NCBI RefSeq assembly: GCF_000741135.1
Contig: NZ_JGYU01000008.1
Coordinates: forward strand, 1-64,000
DNA from: Bifidobacterium choerinum
Lineage (GTDB): Bacteria; Actinomycetota; Actinomycetes; Actinomycetales; Bifidobacteriaceae
Direction of reading: 5' to 3'
Length of the DNA stretch: 64,000 bases
Part shown: positions 52,901 through 61,367 of the stretch, piece by piece
Position numbering within the stretch: position 1 is the first letter of the stretch
Layout of the letters: each line of letters begins with the position of its first letter
Position numbers and translations under genes: made by a program
The notes under the pieces: model-generated
What the model saw: only the letters and a program-made list of their open reading frames with translations
Databases searched by the model: none
Told to the model about the DNA's origin: nothing

Positions 52901-54706
52901 GTACATGCCGCGGTCGGGGATCGTGCCGCCGCTCGTCACGGCGAGGCGCTGCGCGCCGGGGCGCGCGGCGAGCATATGCGTCTGCGCGTCGTAGGTCAGC
53001 GCCGGTCGGAACGCCGAGAACTCCTCGCCGTCGTAGGCGCCCGAGACCATGCCGACGACGGCGTCGTAGACGTCGCGTTCGAGCGTGCGCCACGGCGCGG
53101 CGCGGCGCACCACTTCGAACCAGCGGTCCGCGTCGAGCGGTTCGAGGCTCGCGGCGGCCACCGTCTGCTGCGCGAGCACGTCGAGCGGGCACTGCGGCAC
53201 GTGCAGCGGCTCGATCGCGCCGGCGAGCATGTGTTCGGCGCTCGCGGCCGCCGCGACGATCTGCTGGCGCGTGCACGGGTACATGATCGCGTGGGAGACG
53301 CCGCCGACGTGGTGGTCGGCGCGGCCGACGCGCTGCAGCCCCGAGGAGATCGACAGCGGCGGCGCAATCTGGATGACGAGGTCGACCGAGCCCATGTCGA
53401 TGCCCAGTTCGAGGCTGCTCGTCGCGACGACGCAGCGCAGACGCCCCTGCTTGAGCTGCGTCTCGATCTGCTTGCGGCGGTCCTTCGAGACCGATCCGTG
53501 GTGCGCCATCGCGATCGCGTCGTCGGGGTCGACGGCACCGACGAGCTTCGTCGTCGAACCGATCAGCGAATTGTAGTGCGCCGGTTCGCTCCCCTCGTCG
53601 CGCGTCCTGCCGCGGCGTGCCGCGTACAGGTCGTTGAGCCGCGCGGTGAGGCGTTCGGCTAGTCCGCGCGAGTTGACGAAGACGAGCGTCGTGCGGTGCG
53701 CGAGGACCTCGTCGAGCACGCTGGATTCGATGTACGGCCAGATGGAGGCGTTCGGCTCGCCGCCGCCGGCTGTTCCGCCGCCCGGCCGCGGCGGCGCAGC
53801 GCCATCGCCGCGCCGGCGCGCCGCGCGTTCCATCGCCGGCGTGACGCCGGTGATGCGCTCCGGTGTCGCAAGCCCCGATCCTTCCGAAGCCGATATGCCC
53901 GACGAAGCCGTACCTTGCCCCCGTGCGGCGCCGAGCGCGGCGCCCGGGTCGGCGATCCGGATGTCGAGACGCGGACGGCCCTGCGCCTGCACGATCGTCA
54001 CGTCGCGTGCGCCGCCGAGGAAACGCGCCGCCTGTTCGGCCGGATTGACGGTCGCCGACAGCCCGATGCGCTGCGCGGGACGTGCGAGCCGCGCGTCGAG
54101 CCGCTCGAGGCTCAGCGCCAGATGCGCGCCGCGTTTCGTGCCGGCGAGCGCGTGCACTTCGTCGAGGATGACGGTGTCCACCGTGTCGAGCACGCTGCGC
54201 GCCTTCGACGTGAGCATCAGATACAGCGACTCCGGCGTCGTCACGAGGATGTCCGGCGGGTGCGCCGCGATCGCGCGGCGCTCCTTGGCCGTCGTGTCGC
54301 CGCTGCGCATCGCGACAGAGACCTGCGGCACGGCCAGCCCCATGTCGCGGTATTCGCCGCGGATGCCGTCGAGCGGCGCCTCGAGGTTCTTCGCCACGTC
54401 CACGCCGAGCGCTTTGAGCGGCGAGATGTACAGGATGCGCACGCCCCGCTTCGCCTTGCCCCGGCGCCCCGCCGGTTTCGCCGCCGATTCACCGTGCGGA
54501 GGCGTTCCCTCCCGTGCCACCATGCCGGCGATGATGCGGTCGATCGCCGCGAGGAAGGCCGCGAGCGTCTTGCCCGAGCCGGTCGGCGCGATGACGAGCA
54601 CGTCGCCGCCGCCGGCGATCGCCGGCCATGCGAGCGTCTGCGCCTCGGTGGGCGCTCCGAAGACGCGTGTGAACCATCGCCGCGTCGGTTCGCTGAAGGA
54701 TGCCAT
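49988..54706 (-). CDS. lhr: Large ATP-dependent helicase Lhr
   Basis: The about 1572-residue superfamily 2 helicase has motif I APTGSGKT, Ia SPLKALGVD, motif II DEVH in ILDEVHALAGTKRG, motif III GLSATV and, after a helicase C domain (VNSRGLAERL, HHGSVSKD, SSLELGIDMGSVD, GRADHH), the long Lhr-specific C-terminal part. It unwinds nucleic acids in repair in mycobacteria and E. coli. Gly/Ala-rich insertions occur after motif III-linked strands (near 53730-53950) and near 51050-51200 and 50280-50340. The start is uncertain among 54754, 54718 and 54706; the last fits homologues. Confidence 0.93.
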   Translation of the reverse strand: MASFSEPTRRWFTRVFGAPTEAQTLAWPAIAGGGDVLVIAPTGSGKTLAAFLAAIDRIIAGMVAREGTPPHGESAAKPAGRRGKAKRGVRILYISPLKALGVDVAKNLEAPLDGIRGEYRDMGLAVPQVSVAMRSGDTTAKERRAIAAHPPDILVTTPESLYLMLTSKARSVLDTVDTVILDEVHALAGTKRGAHLALSLERLDARLARPAQRIGLSATVNPAEQAARFLGGARDVTIVQAQGRPRLDIRIADPGAALGAARGQGTASSGISASEGSGLATPERITGVTPAMERAARRRGDGAAPPRPGGGTAGGGEPNASIWPYIESSVLDEVLAHRTTLVFVNSRGLAERLTARLNDLYAARRGRTRDEGSEPAHYNSLIGSTTKLVGAVDPDDAIAMAHHGSVSKDRRKQIETQLKQGRLRCVVATSSLELGIDMGSVDLVIQIAPPLSISSGLQRVGRADHHVGGVSHAIMYPCTRQQIVAAAASAEHMLAGAIEPLHVPQCPLDVLAQQTVAAASLEPLDADRWFEVVRRAAPWRTLERDVYDAVVGMVSGAYDGEEFSAFRPALTYDAQTHMLAARPGAQRLAVTSGGTIPDRGMYTVVLPEAEAGRGPRRVGELDEEMVYESRVGDVITLGTTSWQIQQITNDRVVVLPAPGRSARLPFWHGEGDGRDYGFGLAIGRWVREVGAGLVEASRAEADGAGAPEAVAKPRFTPEVRARLAGDGLDDDAIDAAAAFLAEQRAATGVIPDATHIVIERCRDEEGDWRILVHAPFGRRVHEPWALAVNARLLRRYGVDGQIYAADDGLVIRLPDGDGSIDVASLLAFDADDVARLVETQVTGSVLFAARFRECAARALFMPRADPSRRVPLWQQRLRAAQLLTAARTHRNFPLLLETARECLQDVYDVPALREVLTGLAEGRISMHETVTSTPSPMAEQLLFGFVGSVMYQYDVPQAERDARLLLMDPEVLERLLGSDDLASVLDDAVIDEVAAALAKRTFWNALADDDVRGRVHRYLSTHGPFTADMMIADLRLPAEACVDELNALQAADEALTGRFDDRLPADVPQWVALDVLKRIRSRSLAKARKAVKPVAAADFQRFVLERQGVGSAGGQRFDGVDGVMRVVEQLEGVALPIDVWERAVFPARVRDYAPSMLDELIAAGEVVWVGAVGASSSSASSSADGLGAVMLFPFDSAQLEGRCASDAAQDGRSAPADGDMGPLGVGDAIVAALGDGGAYGPLPLEERAHACWERASAARGLEPSVDETTGEVVAAAWSHQGFEDALWALARRGRVTNSSFPVARAAATRGAAHAPARPVRRRRMRAHMARPAMNGGLWSLVRAGGEPCTPEERVIDLIDVLLDRYGVITQPVVDHEGVPGGFSGLYPVLRRMEEQGALMRGMFVDGFGAAQFARRETVDMMRDLIGRSPATVALDAADPAVLYGTAIRWPGPMRMAGTQDADGADDADDADDAARTGGVKPTRRAGSLVVLRGGDALLYAAPRSGRLVMFDEPMSLAERACTALADMLRHLPGGSVTFRDCNGVPLTARLPVTPALRAAGFAPSPQGMKLYR
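50289..50315. repeat. 9-nt tandem repeat inside lhr
   Basis: GCGTCGTCC is repeated twice and followed by GCGTCGTCG, coding for an Asp-Ala-Asp repeat in an inserted loop. Copy number may vary among strains without changing the frame. Confidence 0.6.
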
Positions 54707-54788
54707 GTATTCGACCATATGTTCGATTATCGTCCCGCATATGCCCCATCGCAAGTGGACGCCGACGGCGCAACGCGCGGCGCGCGGA

Positions 54789-55976
54789 TCAGTCGACGGC
54801 GTGCATCGAGTCGCGGCGCAGCGCGCGTAGCCATTCGTGCATGACGCCGAGCCCGACGGTGAACACGAGCAGATACCACGGCAGCAGCGTGAGCGACGTG
54901 TGCTGCGCGATCAGGCCGAACAGCGGCGGCATCAGCATCGTGCCGACATAGGCGCTCGCCATCTGCACGCCGACGATCGCCTGCGACTTGTCGGCGCCGA
55001 AGTACGCCGGCGTCGCATGGATGATGCACGGGTAGACCGGTGCGCAGCCGAGGCCGATGACGACGAAGCCGGCGACGGCGTTCCATGCGCCCGGGACCGG
55101 GAGCGCCAGCAGCACGATGCCGGCGACGATGATCGCGGCGCCGAGCCGGATCATCTGCGCGTCGCTGAGCCTCATCGTCACGAAGCCGCTGACGAAGCGT
55201 CCGACGGTGATGCCGATGAACACGAGGCTCGCATAGCTCGCGGCCGTCTGCACGTCCACATGGTCGACGCCGGCCATGTAGCTGCTTGCCCACAGGATCG
55301 TCGTCTGCTCGATCGAGCAGTAGCAGAAGAACATGATGAGGATCTGCGCGGCGCCACGGATGCGCAGCACGCCGGCCAGGCCAATCGGCCTGCGTTCGCC
55401 GGCCGTGTCGGCGTCCTTCGGGGCGGCGACGCGCTTGCGCCACAGCGGCAGGCTCGCGATGAGCACGACCGTCAGCACGACCTGCAGCACGCCGACCGAG
55501 CGGTAGCCCCACTGCCATCCGTACTGGCGCGACAGCGCGAAGCCCATCATGTACGGGCCGAGCAGGGCGCCGACGCCCCACATGCAGTGCAGCCAGCTCA
55601 TGTGCCGGCTCGCGTAGTGGACCGCCACATAGTTGTTGAGCGCGGCGTCCACACCGCCGGCGCCCAGGCCGTACGGGATGCCCATCAGCAGCAGCGTCCA
55701 GTAGTTCGGCGCGAGGGAGAAGCCGAACAATGCGAGCGCCGTCAGCCCGACCGACGCGGCCGTCACACGCCCGGCGCCGAAACGCAGCGTCAGGCGGTCG
55801 CTCATCAGCGCCGAGACAATCGTGCCGGCGCTGATGACCATCGAGATGCCGCCGGCCCACGACAACGGCGCGTCCAGGTCGCCGCTCATCGTCGGCCAGG
55901 CGGCGCCGAGCAGGCCGTCGGGCAGGCCCAGCGAGATGAACGCGAGGTAGATGATCGCAAGCAGCAGATTCGTCAT
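54789..55976 (-). CDS. MFS transporter
   Basis: The 395-residue protein has 12 hydrophobic segments, an MFS motif-A-like SDRLTLRFGAGRV after TM2 and the related RFVSGFVTMRLSD in the second half. The early GLPDGLLGAAWPTM resembles the FucP/GlpT-distant MFS group often linked to sugars. AAGGAGGC is 4 nt before ATG 55976. It is divergent from a glycosyltransferase gene; the substrate is unknown. Confidence 0.85.
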   Translation of the reverse strand: MTNLLLAIIYLAFISLGLPDGLLGAAWPTMSGDLDAPLSWAGGISMVISAGTIVSALMSDRLTLRFGAGRVTAASVGLTALALFGFSLAPNYWTLLLMGIPYGLGAGGVDAALNNYVAVHYASRHMSWLHCMWGVGALLGPYMMGFALSRQYGWQWGYRSVGVLQVVLTVVLIASLPLWRKRVAAPKDADTAGERRPIGLAGVLRIRGAAQILIMFFCYCSIEQTTILWASSYMAGVDHVDVQTAASYASLVFIGITVGRFVSGFVTMRLSDAQMIRLGAAIIVAGIVLLALPVPGAWNAVAGFVVIGLGCAPVYPCIIHATPAYFGADKSQAIVGVQMASAYVGTMLMPPLFGLIAQHTSLTLLPWYLLVFTVGLGVMHEWLRALRRDSMHAVD

Positions 55977-56030
55977 GGCGCCTCCTTGTGCACGGGCGGA
56001 ACGGACGATGCGGACGGACACGACATTATA

Positions 56031-56045
56031 TTCTCGAAACAAGAA
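56031..56045. promoter_or_regulatory. Inverted repeat overlapping the MFS promoter
   Basis: TTCTCGAAACAAGAA is a near-perfect dyad (one mismatch). On the minus strand it directly precedes TATAAT (56026-56031), a likely -10 for the MFS gene, so it could be an operator. Confidence 0.4.
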
Positions 56046-56092
56046 ATTCGTCGTCCCTCCGCGCGCCGCGTCGCCGCGTCGCTTCGCGACGA

Positions 56093-56105
56093 TACACTGG
56101 CTCCT
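56093..56105 (+). promoter_or_regulatory. -10 element before the glycosyltransferase (probable leaderless start)
   Basis: TACACT (56093-56098) ends exactly 7 nt before ATG 56106 and there is no Shine-Dalgarno sequence. Confidence 0.45.
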
Positions 56106-57245
56106 ATGCCCCTGACCATCGGATTCGTCTTCGACGACACGCTCGACGCGCTCGACGGCGTGCAGCAGCACATCGTCACGATCGGCGAGGAGCTGCGCCG
56201 ACGCGGCCACGACGTGCACTACCTCGTCGGGGAGACGCACGATTCGCCGGTGCCGAACACGCACCCGCTCTCGCGCAACGTCATGGTGCGCTTCAACGGC
56301 AACCGCATGCGCATCCCGCTGCCGGCGAGGCGTGCGGCGATCCACGGCGTCCTCGCGGCGCACGACTTCGATATCTTGCACGTGCAGGCCCCATACAGCC
56401 CGTTCCTGGCCGGTCGTGTGCTGCGGGAGGCCTCCCCCGCCACCGGCGTCGTCGCGACCTACCACATCGCCTGCGCCGATCTGGCGGCGCAGGTCGGCGG
56501 CCGCCTGCTCGGCCTGATCGATATGCAGACGCACCGGCGCGTCGACGAGGTCATCGCCGTCTCGCAGGTCGCCGCGCGATACGCCGCGGCGACCGCGCAT
56601 GTGCGCGGCGTCGTCATCCCGAACCCAGTCGACGTGGACCGCTTCGCCGACGCCGCCCGCCATGCGAGGCGCGATCCGCAAGCGCCGCATGTCGTGTTCC
56701 TCGGCCGCCTCGTGGAGCGCAAAGGCCCCATGCAGCTGCTGGACGCCATCGCCTACGGCGAGCGGGCGTCGATCCTGCCCGCCGGACTGCATGTGACCAT
56801 CGCCGGCGACGGTCCGCTGATGTGCGAATGCCGCGCGAAGGCCTCCCGGCTGCGCACGCCGGTGGAGTTCCTGGGCACCGTGGACGAGACCAAGGCGGCG
56901 CTGCTCGCGAGCGCCGACGTCGCCGCGTTCCCGTCGCTGCCGGGCGAGACCTTCGGCATCGTGCTTCCCGAGGCCATCGCCTCGGGCGCCGGCGTCACGC
57001 TCGCCGGCGACAATCCCGGCTACCGCTGGACGATGCGAGGCGACGAGGACGCGCTGTTCCCGATCAGCGGCCCGGACCGCGCCCGCATCCTCGCCGAGCG
57101 CATCCGCCGCGCGATCGCCGACCCCGGCTGGGCGCACGCGCTGCATAAACGCGAGCGCGCGCTGCTCGCCCGCTACGACGTGGCGGCGGTCACCGACCGG
57201 GTCGAGGAGGTCTACCGGCGCGCGATCGCCGACCGCCGCCGCTGA
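56106..57245 (+). CDS. GT4-family glycosyltransferase (PimA-like)
   Basis: The 379-residue GT-B enzyme has the N-terminal acceptor domain (GFVFDDTLDALDGVQQHIVTIGEELRRRGHDV, HVQAPYSPF) and C-terminal donor domain with VVFLGRLVERKGP and the EX7E motif in GETFGIVLPEAIASG. The layout resembles actinobacterial phosphatidylinositol mannosyltransferases, where the next glycolipid steps use similar enzymes. The acceptor is not proven. The upstream open frame is not used. Confidence 0.85.
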   Translation: MPLTIGFVFDDTLDALDGVQQHIVTIGEELRRRGHDVHYLVGETHDSPVPNTHPLSRNVMVRFNGNRMRIPLPARRAAIHGVLAAHDFDILHVQAPYSPFLAGRVLREASPATGVVATYHIACADLAAQVGGRLLGLIDMQTHRRVDEVIAVSQVAARYAAATAHVRGVVIPNPVDVDRFADAARHARRDPQAPHVVFLGRLVERKGPMQLLDAIAYGERASILPAGLHVTIAGDGPLMCECRAKASRLRTPVEFLGTVDETKAALLASADVAAFPSLPGETFGIVLPEAIASGAGVTLAGDNPGYRWTMRGDEDALFPISGPDRARILAERIRRAIADPGWAHALHKRERALLARYDVAAVTDRVEEVYRRAIADRRR

Positions 57246-57281
57246 GCGCGGCGCGGCGGCCGCACGCCGGACGGGCGTCGG

Positions 57282-59612
57282 TCAGGTGTCGATCTTCGAA
57301 CGATCGAAGTCGTCCGCGTTGTCGACGATGAACTGCCTGCGTGGCGGCACCTCGTCGCCCATGAGCAGGCTGAAGATGCCGGCGGCGCGTTCGGCGTCCT
57401 CCATTCGGATGCGGCGTAGCAGGCGCGTGCGCGGGTCCATCGTCGTGTCGGCGAGCTGGTTCGCGTCCATCTCGCCCAGGCCCTTGTAGCGCTGGATGTC
57501 GTCGGCGTAGCTGATGTGGTCGCGGTCGAGCTGCTCGAGTTTGCCGGCGAGCTCGTCGTCGGAGTACGTGTAGATGTATTCGCCCTTGCGCGGCCCGGTC
57601 AGCGCGATCCGGTGCAGCGGCGGCACGGCCGCGTACACGTGCCCGGCCTCGATGAGCGGGCGCATGTAGCGGTAGAACAGCGTCAGCAGCAGCGTGCGGA
57701 TGTGCGCGCCGTCGACGTCGGCGTCGGTCATCATGATGACCTTGTTGTAGCGCGCCTGCGACAGGTCGAAGGAGGCGCCCGATCCGGCGCCGACGACCTG
57801 GATGATCGCCGCGCATTCCTTGTTCGACAGCATCTGCGCGAGCGACGCCTTCTGCACGTTGAGGATCTTGCCGCGGATCGGCAGCAGCGCCTGGAACGCC
57901 GAGTTGCGCGCCGCCTTCGCCGTGCCGAGCGCCGAGTCGCCCTCGACGATGAACAGTTCGGCGACGTCGTCGTTGCCCGGCTGGCAGTCGGAGAGCTTCG
58001 GCGGCATGCTCGCCGATTCGAGCGCGGTCTTGCGGCGTGCGACCTCCTTCGTCTTGCGCGCCTGGATGCGCGCGTGCATCTCGCCGACGATCTTCTCGAG
58101 CACACGCGACGACTGCTCCTTGTAGCCGCGTTTGGATCCGGTGATCATCTCGGCGAACTGCCTGTCGACGATGCGCGTGACGACCGGCTTGACCTGCGCG
58201 GTGCCGAGCACGTCCTTCGTCTGCCCCTGGAACTGTGGCTCGGCGATGCGCACGGTGACGACGGCGACGAGTCCGGCGAGGATGTCGTCGCGTTCGACCT
58301 TCATCTTCGCGTCCTTGAGGTTCACCTTGAGCTTGCGCGCGTTGTCCTCGACGGCCTTGCGCACCTGCCTGGTGACGGCGTTGAGGAAGCCGTCGACGTG
58401 CATGCCGCCGCCGGGCGTCGCCACGACGTTGACGAAGCTGCGGATCGTCGTGTCGTACCCGTTGACCCAGCGCAGCGCGATGTCGACGTCGCATGCGCGC
58501 GTGATGTCCTGCGCATGCAGGTCGCCGTGCTCGTCGACGGCCTGCGTCTCCTCGTGGTAGGTGCCCTGTCCGGTGATCCTCCAGATGTTCGACACCGGCT
58601 CGCCTTGTGACAGGAAGTCGACGAAGTCGACGACGCCGCCGGTGTGGCAGAACTCCTCGAGTCTGCGGTGTCCGGGCGTCGGCGCGTCCGGCTGCGGCGA
58701 GACCGTGGCTTCGAGCGTCGTCGCGGCACCGGCCTCGGCCTGCTGCTGCATGTTCTCGGCCTCGGTGCGCGCGATCGCGTCGTCGCCCGCCGAGGCGCGC
58801 ACGATCGCGGCGTCCTCGTCGTCGGCGGTCTCCGCGGCCGCGGCCTGCGCGGCGCCGATGTCGTTCTCGATGAGCTCGTCGACGTGCTCGTCGCCGGTGG
58901 CCTCGATGCGCTCGTCGACGACGTCGAGCTTGAGTCCCGGCACGAGGAAGCTCGTCTGGCGCACGCGGTCGATGAGCTGGTCGTAGTCGAATCGCGCCGT
59001 GTCGTTGAAGATCTCCGGGTCGGCCCAGTAGCGGATGCGCGTGCCGGTCGTCTTCGGCTTGACGTGGCCGATGATCTCGAGTTCGGTCGGCCGGTTCTTG
59101 CGCGTCTTCCTGAACGGCGAATCCGGCGACGGATGCTCCGGGTCGGCGTCCGTGTAGACGCCCGGATGCCCTTGGTGAAAGGCCATGTGGTACGTGTTGC
59201 CGTTGCGGTCGACCTCGACGTCGAGCCTCGAGCTCAACGCGTTGACGACCGACGAGCCGACGCCGTGCAGGCCGCCGGCCGCGTTGTACGAGGCGTTGCC
59301 GAACTTCGCGCCGGCGTGCAGCTTCGTGAGCACGACCTCGACGCCGGTGAGCTTCGTCTTCGGCTCGACGTCGACCGGGATGCCGCGTCCGTTGTCGGCG
59401 ACCTCGACCGATCCGTCCTTGTGCAGCGTGACGACGATGTGCGTGCACGCGCCGGCGAGCGCCTCGTCGACGGCGTTGTCGATGATCTCCCACAGGCAGT
59501 GCATCAGGCCCTGGGTGTCGGTCGTGCCAATGTACATGCCGGGGCGCTTGCGCACCGCGTCGAGGCCCTCGAGGACCGTCAGCGAGTCGGCGCCGTAGTC
59601 TTTCTTCGCCAT
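57282..59612 (-). CDS. parE: DNA topoisomerase IV subunit B
   Basis: The 776-residue GHKL ATPase subunit has EIIDNAVDEAL, DNGRGIPV, GGLHGVGSSVVNALS, the TOPRIM EGDSALGTAK and the acidic TDADVDGAHIRTLLL. It pairs with ParC. Compared with GyrB/ParE it carries an insertion at about residues 236-318 (Ala/Glu/Asp-rich, low complexity) in the transducer region. The following genes on the chromosome (rpoD to the right) match the usual actinobacterial neighbourhood. ATG 59612 lies near the AGGAAGG of its upstream gap. Confidence 0.93.
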   Translation of the reverse strand: MAKKDYGADSLTVLEGLDAVRKRPGMYIGTTDTQGLMHCLWEIIDNAVDEALAGACTHIVVTLHKDGSVEVADNGRGIPVDVEPKTKLTGVEVVLTKLHAGAKFGNASYNAAGGLHGVGSSVVNALSSRLDVEVDRNGNTYHMAFHQGHPGVYTDADPEHPSPDSPFRKTRKNRPTELEIIGHVKPKTTGTRIRYWADPEIFNDTARFDYDQLIDRVRQTSFLVPGLKLDVVDERIEATGDEHVDELIENDIGAAQAAAAETADDEDAAIVRASAGDDAIARTEAENMQQQAEAGAATTLEATVSPQPDAPTPGHRRLEEFCHTGGVVDFVDFLSQGEPVSNIWRITGQGTYHEETQAVDEHGDLHAQDITRACDVDIALRWVNGYDTTIRSFVNVVATPGGGMHVDGFLNAVTRQVRKAVEDNARKLKVNLKDAKMKVERDDILAGLVAVVTVRIAEPQFQGQTKDVLGTAQVKPVVTRIVDRQFAEMITGSKRGYKEQSSRVLEKIVGEMHARIQARKTKEVARRKTALESASMPPKLSDCQPGNDDVAELFIVEGDSALGTAKAARNSAFQALLPIRGKILNVQKASLAQMLSNKECAAIIQVVGAGSGASFDLSQARYNKVIMMTDADVDGAHIRTLLLTLFYRYMRPLIEAGHVYAAVPPLHRIALTGPRKGEYIYTYSDDELAGKLEQLDRDHISYADDIQRYKGLGEMDANQLADTTMDPRTRLLRRIRMEDAERAAGIFSLLMGDEVPPRRQFIVDNADDFDRSKIDT

Positions 59613-59661
59613 CTTCCGCCTTCCTGGATTGCCGCGACCGTGCAGGCCGCGCGTCTGTCAC

Positions 59662-59700
59662 GCAAAAGAGCGCGCAGCCGCACGGCCCGCGCTCTTGTGC
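59662..59700. terminator. Terminator after the sigma factor gene
   Basis: GCAAAAGAGCGCG and CGCGCTCTTGTGC form a 13-bp stem with one mismatch around a 13-nt loop; on the minus strand the 3' side reads CTCTTTTGC. Confidence 0.65.
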
Positions 59701-59737
59701 TGCGCCCGTTCACCGGGCGTCGTTCACCGGGCGTCGG

Positions 59738-61201
59738 TCACTGGTCGAGGAAGTCGCGCAGCGTCTGCGAACGCGACGGGTGACGCAGCTTCGACATCGT
59801 CTTCGACTCGATCTGGCGGATGCGCTCGCGCGTCACGCCGTAGACGCGGCCGATGTCGTCGAGTGTCTTCGGCTGACCGTCCTCGAGTCCGTAGCGCATC
59901 TTGATGACGCCCGCCTCGCGCGGCGAGAGCGTCTCGAGCACCTGACGGAACTGCTCCTGCAGCAGCGAGAAGGCAACGGCGTCCGACGGCGCGATCGCGT
60001 CGGTGTCCTCGATGAGGTCGCCGAACTCCGAATCGCCGTCCTCGCCGAGCGGCGTGTGCAGCGAGATCGGCTCGCGGCCGTACTTCTGCACCTCCTGCAC
60101 CTTCTCGACCGGCATGTCGAGCTCGCGTGCGAGCTCGTCCGGCGTGGGCTCGCGCCCGAGGTCCTGCAGCATCTGGCGCTGGACGCGCGACAGCTTGTTG
60201 ATCACCTCGACCATGTGCACCGGCACGCGGATCGTGCGCGCCTGGTCGGCCATCGCGCGCGTGATCGCCTGACGGATCCACCAGGTCGCGTAGGTGGAGA
60301 ACTTGAAGCCCTTCTTCCAGTCGAACTTCTCGACGGCGCGGATCAGGCCGAGGTTGCCTTCCTGGATGAGGTCGAGGAAGAGCATGCCGCGTCCCGTGTA
60401 GCGCTTCGCGAGCGAGACGACGAGCCTGAGGTTCGCCTCGAGCAGATGGTCCTTCGCCTTCTTGCCGTCGGCGGCCGCCCATTTGAGCTCGCGCCTGCGC
60501 TTGAAGTCGAGCTTGTCGCCTTCGGTGTCGAGCAGGTGCTGCGCATACAGGCCCGCCTCGATGCGCTCGGACAGGTCGACCTCCTGTTCGGCGTTGAGCA
60601 GCGAGACGCGGCCGATCTGCTTGAGGTAGTCCTTGACGGGGTCGGCCGTCGCGCCGGTCGTGACGACGCGGCGGCGCGGGTTCGAGCCGGTCGGCGCGAG
60701 CGTCTCGTCGTCATCGTCGTCGCGCACGACGAAGGCGCCCTTCTCCTTGGGCTCCTCGGGCTTCTTCTCCTCCTCGTCCTCGTCGTCCTCCTCGGGCTCC
60801 GGTTCCGATTCGTCGTCCTCGTCGTCGGCGTCCACGTCCTGGCCGTCCACGTCGCCGAGGTCCTCGTCGAGGTCGAGGCTGTCCTCGTCGATCTGCTCGT
60901 CGTCATCGTCGAGCATCACGTCCTCGTCGTCCTCGGGCTGCGCGGCGTGCCCGGTCGTCTCCTTCTTCGCGGTCTTCTTCTTCGCCGTGCTCTTGCGCGG
61001 CTGCTTCGTGGCCTCGGCCTGCGCGGACGCGGACTTCTTCTTCGCCGTGCCCTTGCGCGCGCCCGATTTGGCGGACGTGCTCTTGCGCGTGCGCTTCGCC
61101 GGCTTGGCCGACGTCTCCTTCGTCGCGGAGGCGCCTTCGACGGTGGAGGTGTCCTTGTCTTCCGACTTGTCCTTGGTGTTCGCCGTTCGCTTCGTGGCCA
61201 A
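59738..61201 (-). CDS. rpoD: Primary RNA polymerase sigma factor (RpoD/HrdB type)
   Basis: The 487-residue sigma-70 factor has region 1.2 ([16 protein letters not shown]), region 2 ([57 protein letters not shown]), region 3 and region 4 ([13 protein letters not shown]). The first about 165 residues are a Lys/Ala/Ser-rich basic tail, resembling histone-like tails, followed by a very acidic run. The start codon is TTG (61201), supported by AGGAGGAAC just upstream; the ATG at 61225 is in a different frame. It directs housekeeping transcription. Confidence 0.95.
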   Translation of the reverse strand: MATKRTANTKDKSEDKDTSTVEGASATKETSAKPAKRTRKSTSAKSGARKGTAKKKSASAQAEATKQPRKSTAKKKTAKKETTGHAAQPEDDEDVMLDDDDEQIDEDSLDLDEDLGDVDGQDVDADDEDDESEPEPEEDDEDEEEKKPEEPKEKGAFVVRDDDDDETLAPTGSNPRRRVVTTGATADPVKDYLKQIGRVSLLNAEQEVDLSERIEAGLYAQHLLDTEGDKLDFKRRRELKWAAADGKKAKDHLLEANLRLVVSLAKRYTGRGMLFLDLIQEGNLGLIRAVEKFDWKKGFKFSTYATWWIRQAITRAMADQARTIRVPVHMVEVINKLSRVQRQMLQDLGREPTPDELARELDMPVEKVQEVQKYGREPISLHTPLGEDGDSEFGDLIEDTDAIAPSDAVAFSLLQEQFRQVLETLSPREAGVIKMRYGLEDGQPKTLDDIGRVYGVTRERIRQIESKTMSKLRHPSRSQTLRDFLDQ

Positions 61202-61367
61202 ACTGTTCCTCCTGCTCGCTCATGATCATGCGACGCCCGAGCCGCCTCCCTTCGCGAGGGCATAGTTGCGGCAAAGGCAAGTCGCGCACTAAGTGAGTTA
61301 ACCATGCCTCGGAGACGATTATTCCCGGCCCGCTCCCTCCGGTCGGCCCCTGCGGGCGGCGCCCCCG

